Below, piece after piece: positions 1 to 9,954 of a DNA stretch of 64,000 nucleotides. Within the stretch, counting starts at the first letter, position 1, and every line of letters begins with the position of its first letter. The DNA is from Microvirga puerhi (GTDB lineage Bacteria > Pseudomonadota > Alphaproteobacteria > Rhizobiales > Beijerinckiaceae), in assembly GCF_020089865.1 (NCBI RefSeq), contig NZ_JAIRBM010000004.1:124001-188000 (forward strand), written 5' to 3'. Made by a program: the position numbers and the translations under genes. The notes below the pieces were generated by a model, which was given only the letters and a program-made list of their open reading frames with translations, did not search any database and was not told the DNA's origin.

Positions 1-1877
<1,877 letters not shown>

Positions 1878-1890
1878 GAAATACTGGGCT

Positions 1891-1910
1891 GGGCGGTCCA
1901 CGGACCGCCC
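1891..1910 (+). other. Perfect GC-rich hairpin between ctaD and ctaB
   Basis: A self-complementary 20-mer: 9-base arms GGGCGGTCC / GGACCGCCC around AC, 13 bases after the ctaD stop. No T-tract follows, so it could be a weak or Rho-assisted terminator, or an mRNA-stabilising 3' element that keeps ctaD mRNA more abundant than ctaB mRNA. The structure is seen; its function is inferred. Confidence 0.5.
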
Positions 1911-2004
1911 GCTCCTCCCCCGAGGGCTTGAACCCAAGCCTTCCGGCGAGGAGTTGATATCGAAGGTCCCTGGGCTCGGCCCCGACCTTCGAGAGATCGT
2001 CACA

Positions 2005-2961
2005 ATGAGCATGGTATCGAACAGCCTGACCGACACCTCTACTGAGCGCCTTGCCACGACGGGCGTCTCGCAGGGTGACGTGTCTGATTTCTTCGCGCTT
2101 CTGAAGCCCCGCGTCATGTTCCTGGTCGTCTTCACGGCCCTCGTCGGCATGGTCGTGGTGCATCCGGACATCCATCCCGTCGTCGCCTTTGCGGCCCTTC
2201 TCATGATCGCCATCGGCGGCGGCGCCTCAGGCTGCCTCAACATGTGGTGGGATGCGGATATCGACGCAGTGATGACGCGGACCCGCAAGCGCCCGATCCC
2301 GGCCGGCAAGATTCAGCCGGGCGAAGCGCTCGCCTTCGGCATGACGCTGTCGTTCGGTTCCGTGATCGTGCTCGGCCTCGTCACGAATTGGCTCGCCGCC
2401 GGGCTCCTGGCGTTCACGATCTTCTTCTACGCCGTGATCTATTCCATGTGGCTGAAGCGCTCGACGCCGCAGAACATCGTGATCGGCGGCGCTGCCGGTG
2501 CCCTTCCCCCGGTCGTCGCACAGGCGGCGGTTGCCGGCCATGTGGGCTGGGAGAGCATCATCCTCTTCGCCATCATCTTCATGTGGACTCCGCCGCATTT
2601 CTGGGCGCTCGCCCTGGTGAAATCCGGCGACTACGAACGTGCAGGCATCCCGATGATGCCGAACGTTGCAGGTCCCGATTCGACCCGTCGCCAGATCCTC
2701 GTCTACACGGTTCTCTTAGCGCCCCTGGGCCTCGCCCCGGTCGCCTTCGGGTTCGGCGGCCTCGCCTATGCCATCATCGGCACGGTGGGCGGCCTCGCCA
2801 TGCTGGCTCTGGCGTATCAGGTCTATCGCCTGCGTGAGGGCGAGCCCGCCATGCGCGTGGCGCAGCAGCTTTTCGGCTTCTCGATCCTCTATCTGTTCCT
2901 CCTCTTCGCAACACTCCTGGCGGAGCATGGCCTCGGCTTCTTCCGGCCGGTTTTCGGGTGA
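2005..2961 (+). CDS. ctaB: Protohaem IX farnesyltransferase (haem O synthase)
   Basis: UbiA-family membrane prenyltransferase (318 aa) that adds a farnesyl group to haem b to make haem O, the first step of haem A synthesis for the oxidase. The signature aspartate-rich loop N-x-WWDADID-x-x-x-TRTRKRP starts near residue 79, with Asp83 and Asp87 placed to bind Mg-diphosphate; several further hydrophobic helices follow. I chose ATG 2005 (MSMVSNSL): the frame is open further upstream but there runs through the ctaD 3' end and the intergenic hairpin. The N-terminal 30 residues before [11 protein letters not shown] match the hydrophilic heads of rhizobial CtaB. The stop is 4 bases before the next start, so translation is probably coupled. 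Confidence 0.97.
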   Translation: MSMVSNSLTDTSTERLATTGVSQGDVSDFFALLKPRVMFLVVFTALVGMVVVHPDIHPVVAFAALLMIAIGGGASGCLNMWWDADIDAVMTRTRKRPIPAGKIQPGEALAFGMTLSFGSVIVLGLVTNWLAAGLLAFTIFFYAVIYSMWLKRSTPQNIVIGGAAGALPPVVAQAAVAGHVGWESIILFAIIFMWTPPHFWALALVKSGDYERAGIPMMPNVAGPDSTRRQILVYTVLLAPLGLAPVAFGFGGLAYAIIGTVGGLAMLALAYQVYRLREGEPAMRVAQQLFGFSILYLFLLFATLLAEHGLGFFRPVFG

Positions 2962-2965
2962 CGCC

Positions 2966-3121
2966 ATGGCACAACTTCCAAAGCCTTTGAGCCCTGAAGA
3001 ACAGAAGCGCCGCCGCAAGCGCTCGGTCGCCCTGGCCCTGACGCTCGGTGCGCTCGTGCTGTTCTTCTATGTGGTCACCATCGCGAAGATGGGCGTCGCC
3101 GTCCTGCAGCGCCCCCTGTAA
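2966..3121 (+). CDS. CoxF-type small membrane protein of the oxidase operon
   Basis: A 51-residue protein that would often be missed. It has a basic head (EEQKRRRKR, about residues 12-20) followed by one membrane helix (about 22-43) and a short tail, so N-in/C-out topology is expected. It sits between ctaB (4-base gap) and ctaG (15-base gap). A small single-helix protein in exactly this slot is a regular feature of alphaproteobacterial cta operons and is often labelled CoxF; its role is thought to be in oxidase assembly but is not well defined. The assignment rests on size, topology and position rather than on a motif. Confidence 0.8.
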   Translation: MAQLPKPLSPEEQKRRRKRSVALALTLGALVLFFYVVTIAKMGVAVLQRPL

Positions 3122-3136
3122 AGGCGAAGATCCGAT

Positions 3137-3730
3137 ATGAGCGAAGCCCCCCACGTCCAACGCAACATTCGCCGCACCGTTCTCGGCTGCGCCGCGGCTG
3201 CAGTCGGCATGGTCGGTCTCGCCTACGCCTCGGTGCCGCTCTACGACCTTTTCTGCAAGGCAACAGGCTTCGACGGCACTCCGAGCATCCGCACCGCCAA
3301 CGATTCGGAGGTTCTCGACCGGGATATTTCCATCCGGTTCGATGCCAACGTGGCGCCGGGCCTCAACTGGCGCTTCTCGCCGGAAACACCCGAAATCAAG
3401 GTGAAGCTCGGAGAGACCACCACGGTTCTCTACAAGGTCACCAATACCGGCGACAAACCCACGACCGGAATTGCGACCTACAACGTCCAGCCGGATCTTG
3501 CGGGCTCCTATTTCTCTAAGCTCGAGTGCTTCTGCTTCACGGAGCAGACCTTGAAGCCTGGAGAAACCATTGAATCCGCTGTGGTTTTCTACGTGGATCC
3601 GCGCCTCGTGCAGGATTCCGACGTGAAGGACCTCAGCTCCATCACCCTCTCCTACACCTACTTCCCCTCCAAGGGGGGCAAGCCGGTGGCGGAGGTCGCC
3701 AACTCACCCAAGAAACCCATCGTTCAATAA
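3137..3730 (+). CDS. ctaG: Cytochrome c oxidase assembly protein CtaG/Cox11
   Basis: Copper chaperone (197 aa) that delivers Cu(I) to the CuB site of subunit I. One membrane anchor (about residues 12-32) is followed by a periplasmic immunoglobulin-like domain. The copper-binding pair is present as CFCF (Cys131 and Cys133), and the third conserved Cys sits just after the membrane helix in LYDLFC (Cys40). The length is normal for the family. The start ATG 3137 is 15 bases after the upstream small gene; the weak purine run AGGCGAAGA precedes it. Its place between ctaB and ctaE is the standard one. Confidence 0.97.
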   Translation: MSEAPHVQRNIRRTVLGCAAAAVGMVGLAYASVPLYDLFCKATGFDGTPSIRTANDSEVLDRDISIRFDANVAPGLNWRFSPETPEIKVKLGETTTVLYKVTNTGDKPTTGIATYNVQPDLAGSYFSKLECFCFTEQTLKPGETIESAVVFYVDPRLVQDSDVKDLSSITLSYTYFPSKGGKPVAEVANSPKKPIVQ

Positions 3731-3796
3731 GAGACGTGACAAGCTAGACGGAAACGTCTTAAAGCGAGACACCTTCGAGGCACGGAGACGATACGA

Positions 3797-4657
3797 ATGG
3801 CCGAGGCCCACGCCAAACATCACGATTATCACCTTGTCGACCCGAGCCCGTGGCCGCTCGTCGGCGCGATCAGCGCCTTCGTGATGGCGTCCGGCTTCGT
3901 GACCTGGTGGAAGGACGTTCCGGTCGCCGGAATGCATATCGGCGCCTATATCTTCGGCGCCGGCATCATCGGTGTTCTCTACACCATGATCAGCTGGTGG
4001 TCCGACGTCATCCGCGAAGCGAATGACGGCCATTCCCACACCCGCGTCGTTCAGCTCCATCACCGCTACGGCATGATGATGTTCATCGCCTCCGAAGTGA
4101 TGTTCTTCGTCGCCTGGTTCTGGGCCTATTTCGACGTCGCGCTCTTCCCGAACGAGGCGATCCAATATGCCCGTACGGAAGCGCTCGGCGGTGTCTGGCC
4201 GCCAAAGGGCATCGAGACCTTCGATCCCTGGCACCTGCCGCTCCTGAACACCCTGATTCTCCTGACCTCGGGCACCACGGTGACCTGGGCGCACCATGCG
4301 CTCCTGGAGAACGACCGCAAGGGTCTCAAGGCCGGCCTTTGGCTGACGATCCTCCTCGGTTTCATCTTCAGCTGCGTCCAGGCCTACGAGTACAGCCACG
4401 CCGCCTTCGGCTTCAAAGGCAATATCTACGGCGCCACCTTCTTCATGGCGACGGGCTTCCACGGCGCGCACGTCATCATCGGCACGATCTTCCTGGCCGT
4501 CTGCCTGCTGCGCACCTATCGCGGCGACTTCACGCCCAAGCAGCATCTCGGCTTCGAGTTCGCCGCCTGGTACTGGCACTTCGTCGACGTGGTGTGGCTG
4601 TTCCTCTTCGCCTCGATCTACGTGTGGGGCTTTGGCGGACACGCTGCCGGCCACTAA
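3797..4657 (+). CDS. ctaE: Cytochrome c oxidase subunit III
   Basis: Core subunit III (286 aa) of the aa3 oxidase, seven membrane helices, no metal centres; it stabilises the catalytic core and helps proton uptake. Recognisable family segments are H-x-YHLVDPSPWPL at the N-terminus, GMMMFIASEVMFFVAWFWAYF near residue 95, the FDPWHLPLLNTLILLTSG segment, and the C-terminal WYWHFVDVVWLFLF motif. It starts 66 bases after ctaG and ends in front of a good terminator hairpin, so it is probably the last gene of the main oxidase transcript. Confidence 0.97.
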   Translation: MAEAHAKHHDYHLVDPSPWPLVGAISAFVMASGFVTWWKDVPVAGMHIGAYIFGAGIIGVLYTMISWWSDVIREANDGHSHTRVVQLHHRYGMMMFIASEVMFFVAWFWAYFDVALFPNEAIQYARTEALGGVWPPKGIETFDPWHLPLLNTLILLTSGTTVTWAHHALLENDRKGLKAGLWLTILLGFIFSCVQAYEYSHAAFGFKGNIYGATFFMATGFHGAHVIIGTIFLAVCLLRTYRGDFTPKQHLGFEFAAWYWHFVDVVWLFLFASIYVWGFGGHAAGH

Positions 4658-4684
4658 GCCGACAGAGCCAATCAGTTCCAGCAG

Positions 4685-4710
4685 GGGCGGCGACAAGCCG
4701 CCCTTCGCTT
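4685..4710 (+). terminator. Intrinsic terminator of the cta operon
   Basis: Perfect 7-bp GC stem GGGCGGC / GCCGCCC (4685-4691 and 4697-4703) with a 5-base loop, followed by TTCGCTTTT. It lies 27 bases after the ctaE stop and before the DUF983 gene. Some read-through into DUF983-SURF1 is plausible, as no clear promoter is seen in the short gap. Confidence 0.7.
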
Positions 4711-4776
4711 TTGAGGCCCGGCATTTATCTGTCGTGTCTTGCTTCTTTTCTCCAGGAAGATACCGGGATCAGCATT

Positions 4777-5148
4777 GTGGCTCAGGACGTTGCCCCTCCG
4801 AATCCGATCATGGCGGGTCTCGCAGGCCGCTGCCCGCGCTGCGGCAAGGGACATCTGTTCACCGGATACCTGACCTTACGCCCCTCCTGCGAGGTTTGCG
4901 GCCTGGATTATTCCTTCGCCGATACGGGCGACGGCCCGGCTTTCTTCGTCATGTCGATCGTCGGCATCGTCGTGGTCGCGCTCGCCCTCTGGGTCGAGTT
5001 CGCCTTCGAGCCGCCGATCTGGCTGCACATCGTGATGTGGTTCAGCCTGTCCGTGATCCTGAGCGTCGCCCTCGTACGGCCTCTGAAGGGCTTGATGGTG
5101 GCGCTCCAATATCACCACAAGGCCGAGGAAGGGCGCATCGAGAAGTGA
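4777..5148 (+). CDS. DUF983 zinc-ribbon membrane protein
   Basis: Small protein (123 aa from GTG 4777) with an N-terminal four-cysteine ribbon, CPRCGKG (Cys19, Cys22) and CEVCG (Cys38, Cys41), followed by two membrane helices (about 55-75 and 80-100) and a basic tail. This is the DUF983 family, commonly found beside SURF1 and oxidase genes in alphaproteobacteria; its exact role is unknown, but context points to oxidase assembly or metal handling. GTG 4777 has the purine run AGGAAGA about 15 bases upstream; ATG 4810 is the alternative but would leave only eight residues ahead of the first Cys. The last four bases (GTGA) are shared with the SURF1 start. Confidence 0.85.
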   Translation: MAQDVAPPNPIMAGLAGRCPRCGKGHLFTGYLTLRPSCEVCGLDYSFADTGDGPAFFVMSIVGIVVVALALWVEFAFEPPIWLHIVMWFSLSVILSVALVRPLKGLMVALQYHHKAEEGRIEK

Positions 5149-5933
5149 CCGCGACGACCGCCCCACACTCCATCCGCTCCCTTCTGCTTCCGGGCCTCGC
5201 GACTCTCATCGCCCTCGGGATCCTGATCGGCCTCGGAACCTGGCAACTTCAGCGCAAGACCTGGAAGGAAGGGCTGATTGCCCAGATTCAATCCCGCGCC
5301 TATGGCGAGCCCGGAGCGATCGTGCCGGAAACCGATTGGAGCCGATGGCGGGCGGCGTCGGACGAGTTCCGTCGGGTGCGGGTGACAGGTACCCTCCTCA
5401 ACCAGTTCGAGACGCCGGTTTATGGCCTCGCGCCCGCCGCACCTGGGGGCTCCTCCGCGCAGGGCTACTATCTGATGACACCTTTGCGTCTGGCCGACGG
5501 AGCGGTCGTGATGGTCAATCGCGGCTTCGTGCCGATGGAGCTCAAGGACCCCGCCACGCGCCCGCAGAGCGAGCCCACCGGCGAGGTCACCATTACGGGC
5601 CTCGTGCGCGCCCCTGAGGAGCGCAACATGTTCACGCCCGCCGACAATCCGGGCAAGAACAGCTGGTTCGCCCGTGACCCCGCAGCCATCGCGAACGCTC
5701 ACAGCCTTACGCGCGTCGCCCCGTTCTATGTGGAGGCCGACGCCACACCCAGCCCCGGCGGCTGGCCGAAGGGCGGGCAGACACATCTCGACCTGCCCAA
5801 CAACCACCTGCAATACGCCTTCACATGGTACGGGATCGCTCTCACGCTCGTCGGCGTCTTCAGCGCATTCGCCTGGCGCCGGATCTATCCGGTCTCAGGG
5901 GAGCTGGAACAGAACGAAGAAACCAAACCCTAG
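5145..5933 (+). CDS. SURF1 family oxidase assembly protein
   Basis: SURF1/Shy1 homologue (262 aa), a haem-a handling assembly factor for cytochrome c oxidase. It has the family layout: one membrane helix near the N-terminus (about 12-31) running into the GTWQLQRK motif, a periplasmic domain (about 40-230) and a second helix near the C-terminus (about 232-252) after LDLPNNHLQYAFTWYGIAL. The start is GTG 5145, whose bases overlap the DUF983 stop as GTGA, so translation is coupled. The frame stays open far upstream of 5145, but that part runs through DUF983 in another frame. The 3' end overlaps the convergent minus-strand gene by 39 bases. Confidence 0.93.
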   Translation: MTATTAPHSIRSLLLPGLATLIALGILIGLGTWQLQRKTWKEGLIAQIQSRAYGEPGAIVPETDWSRWRAASDEFRRVRVTGTLLNQFETPVYGLAPAAPGGSSAQGYYLMTPLRLADGAVVMVNRGFVPMELKDPATRPQSEPTGEVTITGLVRAPEERNMFTPADNPGKNSWFARDPAAIANAHSLTRVAPFYVEADATPSPGGWPKGGQTHLDLPNNHLQYAFTWYGIALTLVGVFSAFAWRRIYPVSGELEQNEETKP

Positions 5934-6251
5934 GATCACAAAGCCGGCGCTGACCACCTTCGCCACATGCAGGGCCTGCAGAAGCAGCTTGGTTTCGCTG
6001 CGATGTTCCGCCCGCTCCGCGCGGGTCATGCATTCCCGGGCCTTGAACTGCTCGGCATAGAGCGACGTGGTCATCTCGTTGCTCACCGCGCCATCCTTTT
6101 CGATCTCGATACGCTGCGCCACGAAACCGATCAGCAGCCCAAGCACACCAAGCCCAAGAAATCCGGCAACCAGATAGGCACCCAAGACGATCCCTAAGAG
6201 GATTGCCATCACAAATGGCAGCAGGATCCAATCCATCGGGGTCATACGCAT
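5895..6251 (-). CDS. Hypothetical two-helix membrane protein
   Basis: I do not recognise a family. The 118-residue product has a long hydrophobic N-terminal part (about residues 8-45, probably two helices), a charged middle with EEM-x-TSLYAEQFKARECMTRAERAEHRSETK (about 50-90) that looks helical, and a C-terminal hydrophobic helix (about 97-117). The 3' end overlaps the SURF1 end by 39 bases on the opposite strand, an arrangement that argues both are tightly packed real genes but leaves some doubt about this one. No recognisable partner on its own strand. Confidence 0.6.
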   Translation of the reverse strand: MRMTPMDWILLPFVMAILLGIVLGAYLVAGFLGLGVLGLLIGFVAQRIEIEKDGAVSNEMTTSLYAEQFKARECMTRAERAEHRSETKLLLQALHVAKVVSAGFVILGFGFFVLFQLP

Positions 6252-6399
6252 GGCAGGGCCTTTCTTCAGGCTTGGCTTGCCTTCGGCGAAGCGATATTAT
6301 TCCTTTATGTTCACTCTCGCCATGACCATGACCTGCCTTACGACGCGCCTTGCAGGGCGCGCGGGAGCGGTTTTGCGTTCATGAGAGCGTGAGCATCCC

Positions 6400-6425
6400 A
6401 AGCCCTGCGGAGACGAGCAGGGCTT
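6400..6425 (+). other. Inverted repeat in the leader of the GNAT gene
   Basis: Perfect 9-base arms AAGCCCTGC (6400-6408) and GCAGGGCTT (6417-6425) around an 8-base loop, about 40 bases before GTG 6466. No T-tract follows. It could end minus- or plus-strand transcripts or fold in the 5' leader; it would also bury the region just upstream of the alternative ATG 6427. Confidence 0.4.
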
Positions 6426-6465
6426 CATGGTTCGGTTCGCCTCTGCTGTTTTCAAGGAGAGCGCC

Positions 6466-7011
6466 GTGAAACCCGAACCTAGTCAGCCCGACCCTCATCC
6501 CCCCTCGCGTCCGCCCGTTGATCCGGGGCAGATCGTCATTCGTGCCGCCCGCATCGATGATGCCGATGCGATCAACACCATGGCCAACCTGCCCGGCTAT
6601 CGCTGGGGAACCCTGCGCATGCCGCACCAGACGCCCGAGACCACGCGCAAATGGCTGGAGAGCCGCTCGCCCGGCGATCTCGTCCTGGTCGCCGAGGTCG
6701 AGGGCCGGATCGCGGCGAACGGGAGCATCACTCGATTTCTGGGCCGCCGCGCCCATGCGGGCACCCTCGGGCTCGGCGTCCACGACGATTATCAGGGGCG
6801 CGGCATCGGCTCGCGGATGCTGCGGGAAATCCTCGCCATGGCCGACGATTGGTTGGGCCTGAAGCGGGTCGAGCTGACCGTCTATACGGATAACAGCCCC
6901 GCCATCTCTCTCTACGAGCGTGCAGGCTTCGAACACGAGGGCACGCATAAAGCGTATGCCTTCCGGCAGGGCCGCTATGTCGACGCTTATGCCATGGCGC
7001 GGCTTGTCTGA
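6466..7011 (+). CDS. GNAT family N-acetyltransferase
   Basis: Acyl-CoA-dependent acetyltransferase (181 aa). After a proline-rich head the GNAT fold starts at IVIRAARIDDADAI; the acetyl-CoA loop is clear in DDYQGRGIGSRML (Q/R-x-x-G-x-G), and the C-terminal strand ISLYERAGFEHEG is typical. The pattern with GVHDDYQGRGIG and the C-terminal KAYAFRQGRYVDAYAMARL resembles the RimJ/RimL and Aac(6')-like enzymes, but the substrate cannot be read from sequence. GTG 6466 is preferred over ATG 6427 because AAGGAG sits 6 bases upstream of it. It stands alone on its transcript. Confidence 0.9.
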   Translation: MKPEPSQPDPHPPSRPPVDPGQIVIRAARIDDADAINTMANLPGYRWGTLRMPHQTPETTRKWLESRSPGDLVLVAEVEGRIAANGSITRFLGRRAHAGTLGLGVHDDYQGRGIGSRMLREILAMADDWLGLKRVELTVYTDNSPAISLYERAGFEHEGTHKAYAFRQGRYVDAYAMARLV

Positions 7012-7164
7012 GATGGGCAGCCGGTGGCGGCTTGTCCGGACCGGCTGCGACACCTGATGCCATCAGTGCCCTGCCTTAACGCGGCCCATCAGCCGATACG
7101 GAAAACAAGGTCCACTTTTTTGCGCAATGCGCTAATGTCCGGCCACCTTTCAGGAGATTGACCT

Positions 7165-8580
7165 GTGCTTCATGTCTCGACCCGGGGCGAAGCCCCTGTG
7201 CTTGGCTTTGCCGATGCCCTGCTTGCCGGACTGGCCCGCGATGGCGGCCTTTACGTCCCGAAAAGCTGGCCGAGCCTCACGCGCGAGACGATCCAGGGCT
7301 TCGCCGGGAAACCCTACACGTCAGTCGCCAAAGCGGTACTCGGTCCTCTGGTCGACGGTGAGATACCCGATTCGGCCCTCGGCGCCATGATCGACGGTGC
7401 CTATGCCACCTTCCGGCATGCGGCTGTGTGCCCGCTGACCCAGATTGGCGACAATCTCTTCGTGCTTGAGCTGTTCCACGGACCCACTCTCGCCTTCAAG
7501 GACGTGGCGATGCAGCTTCTCGGCCGCCTGATGGACCATGTCCTGAAGGAACGGGGGGTCCGCGCCACCATCGTCGGCGCCACGTCGGGCGACACCGGCA
7601 GCGCCGCGGTCGATGCCTTTAAGGGGCTCGATCAGGTCGATATCTTCATCCTCTATCCCCATGGTCGCGTCTCGGATGTGCAGCGCCGTCAGATGACGAC
7701 CGTCGATTCGCCGAACGTCCATGCGCTCGCCGTCGAGGGCACGTTCGACGACTGCCAGACCATGGTGAAAGGCATGTTTAATCATGCCCGCTTCCGCGAC
7801 GAGCTCCAGCTCTCCGGCGTCAACTCCATCAACTGGGCTCGCGTGGCGGCTCAAGCGGTTTATTACTTTACCGCCGCCGTCGCGCTCGGCTCGCCGCATC
7901 GCCCAGTTTCCTTCTCGGTGCCGACCGGCAATTTCGGCGACATCCTGGCCGGCTGGGTCGCAAAACAGATGGGGCTTCCCATCGAGCGGCTGATGATCGG
8001 CACGAATGCCAACGATATTCTCGCTCGCACGCTCCAAACGGGAAGCTATGAGATTCGTGGTGTCCAGCCGACCGATGCCCCGTCCATGGACATCCAGATC
8101 TCGTCCAATTTCGAGCGGTTGCTGTTCGAGGCCTATGGGCGCGACCCGGCCGCCGTCCGCCGCCTGATGGCAAGCCTTGTGCAGTCCCGTTCGTTCACCT
8201 TGGATGAAGAGGCTCTCGCCCGGATCCGCCGGGAATTTGCCGCGACCGCCGTCAGCGAGCCGGACATGGCCTCCGAGATGACCGAGACATACCGTACGAC
8301 CGGTTATGTGATCGATCCGCATACGGCTGTCGGCACACGCGCCGGACGCGCCCTGTTGAAGGAGCAGCCCGAAATCCCGGTGGTCGCCCTTTCCACGGCC
8401 CATCCGGCGAAATTCCCGGACGCCGTGAGGCGGGCCACCGGCATTCACCCGGAACTCCCGCCGCATATGGCCGATCTCATGGCTCGCTCGGAACGCTTTA
8501 CCGTGCTCCCCAACGACCAGAAGGCGGTAGAGACCTTCATTCGCGAGCGCGCCCGTGCGGTCAGGGGCGTCGCGGCATGA
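7165..8580 (+). CDS. thrC: Threonine synthase
   Basis: PLP enzyme (471 aa) converting O-phosphohomoserine to threonine, the last step of threonine synthesis. The N-terminal block STRG-x-AP-x-LGFADALLAGLARDGGLYVP and the PLP-lysine motif GPTLAFKDVAMQ (Lys112) identify the longer, fold-type II ThrC class; SGDTGSAAVDAF is the phosphate-binding loop. The start GTG 7165 has AGGAG eight bases upstream. The homoserine kinase that makes its substrate is encoded 7 kb away (15509-16474). Its stop overlaps the next start (ATGA), so it is coupled to an M16 peptidase, a common pairing in this order. Confidence 0.97.
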   Translation: MLHVSTRGEAPVLGFADALLAGLARDGGLYVPKSWPSLTRETIQGFAGKPYTSVAKAVLGPLVDGEIPDSALGAMIDGAYATFRHAAVCPLTQIGDNLFVLELFHGPTLAFKDVAMQLLGRLMDHVLKERGVRATIVGATSGDTGSAAVDAFKGLDQVDIFILYPHGRVSDVQRRQMTTVDSPNVHALAVEGTFDDCQTMVKGMFNHARFRDELQLSGVNSINWARVAAQAVYYFTAAVALGSPHRPVSFSVPTGNFGDILAGWVAKQMGLPIERLMIGTNANDILARTLQTGSYEIRGVQPTDAPSMDIQISSNFERLLFEAYGRDPAAVRRLMASLVQSRSFTLDEEALARIRREFAATAVSEPDMASEMTETYRTTGYVIDPHTAVGTRAGRALLKEQPEIPVVALSTAHPAKFPDAVRRATGIHPELPPHMADLMARSERFTVLPNDQKAVETFIRERARAVRGVAA

Positions 8581-9860
8581 ACCATCACTTCGTGCGTGAA
8601 AAGAAGATCGACATCACACGTCTCGACAACGGCCTGGTCGTCGCGACGGAGCAGATCCCGGAAGTCGCGACCGCGACGCTCGGCGTATGGATCGGGACGG
8701 GCTCACGTCACGAAATGCCCCATGAGCACGGTCTCTCACATCTGATCGAGCATATGGCCTTCAAGGGAACGGAGCGCCGCTCGGCCCGCCAGATCGCCGA
8801 GGATATCGAGAATGTGGGCGGCGACATCAACGCGGCGACGAGTGTCGAATATACGAGCTATACGGCCCGCGTGCTCGGCGAGAACGTGGATGTCGCCATG
8901 GATGTGCTCGGCGACATCCTGACCGCTTCCGCCTTCGATCCGGGCGAACTTGCCCGCGAAAAGGGTGTGATTCTTCAGGAATACGCAGCCGTCGAAGACA
9001 CGCCGGACGATCTTGTCTACGACGCTTTCATGGAAACCGCGTTTCCGGGGCAGCCCATCGGCCGTCCGATTCTCGGCACGCCGGAGACCATCGACGCTTT
9101 CGATGAAGCCGTGATCCGCACCTTCCTGAAACGGGAATATGCGCCGGGAAAGATGGTGCTCGCCGCCGCAGGCGATGTGGATCATGGCCAGATTGCCGCC
9201 TTGGCTCAGAGGAGCTTCGGCACCATGCCGGCCGTGCCGCTCCGCGAGCCGGATTCGGGCGTCTATCGCGGCGGAGAACGGCGCATCCAGCGCAAGCTCG
9301 AACAGGCCAACATCGTCCTCGGCCTCCCGGGCCTCTCCTTCAAGGATCCGGGCTACTACGCCGCCCACCTCTTCGCCCATATTCTGGGCGGCGGCCTCAC
9401 ATCCCGGCTGTGGCACGAAGTCCGTGAAACGCGGGGCCTTGCCTATTCCATCGAGGCTTTCCACTGGCCGTTTTCCGATTGCGGTCTCTTCGGCGTCGGT
9501 GCCGGAACGGCCGGCAAGGATGTCACCGAGCTGATGGACGTGACCCTCGCCTGCATGCGCCAGGCCACGCAGGACATCGGCGAGACCGAGATGACACGCG
9601 CCAAGGCCCAGATGAAGGTCGCGCTGCTGACCGCTCTGGAAACACCGGGAGGCCGCCTGGAGCGGATTGCGCGACAGCTCCTCTCCTGGGGCCGCATCAT
9701 TCCGAGCGACGAGATCGTCAACAAGGTCGATGCTCTGACGGTCGACCAGGTCCGCGCCGCGGGCAGACATCTGCTTCAAGGCGCCCCGACCCTGTCCGCC
9801 ATCGGCCCGCTCAAGGGCTTACCGAAGGTCGGAGATGTTGCGCAGGCATTGCAACGATAA
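8577..9860 (+). CDS. M16 family zinc metallopeptidase (mitochondrial processing peptidase-like)
   Basis: 427-residue insulinase/processing-peptidase family protein, the bacterial relative of the beta subunit of mitochondrial processing peptidase. The inverted zinc motif HLIEH (His55, Glu58, His59) and the downstream glutamate in the EYAAVEDTPDD segment are present, so the active site is intact. The glycine-rich substrate loop is seen in HILGGGLTSRLWHEVRE. It has no signal peptide, so a cytoplasmic location is likely. It overlaps thrC by four bases. Its substrates in bacteria are not established. Confidence 0.95.
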   Translation: MNHHFVREKKIDITRLDNGLVVATEQIPEVATATLGVWIGTGSRHEMPHEHGLSHLIEHMAFKGTERRSARQIAEDIENVGGDINAATSVEYTSYTARVLGENVDVAMDVLGDILTASAFDPGELAREKGVILQEYAAVEDTPDDLVYDAFMETAFPGQPIGRPILGTPETIDAFDEAVIRTFLKREYAPGKMVLAAAGDVDHGQIAALAQRSFGTMPAVPLREPDSGVYRGGERRIQRKLEQANIVLGLPGLSFKDPGYYAAHLFAHILGGGLTSRLWHEVRETRGLAYSIEAFHWPFSDCGLFGVGAGTAGKDVTELMDVTLACMRQATQDIGETEMTRAKAQMKVALLTALETPGGRLERIARQLLSWGRIIPSDEIVNKVDALTVDQVRAAGRHLLQGAPTLSAIGPLKGLPKVGDVAQALQR

Positions 9861-9954
9861 TCGGAATTATCCGAACTTTGTTGCAATTCTGAGCTTCCTC
9901 TCCTCAATCCCGCCGCAAAGTCGCCCCATGGCCAAGGCTTAACTCCTCCAGGCC

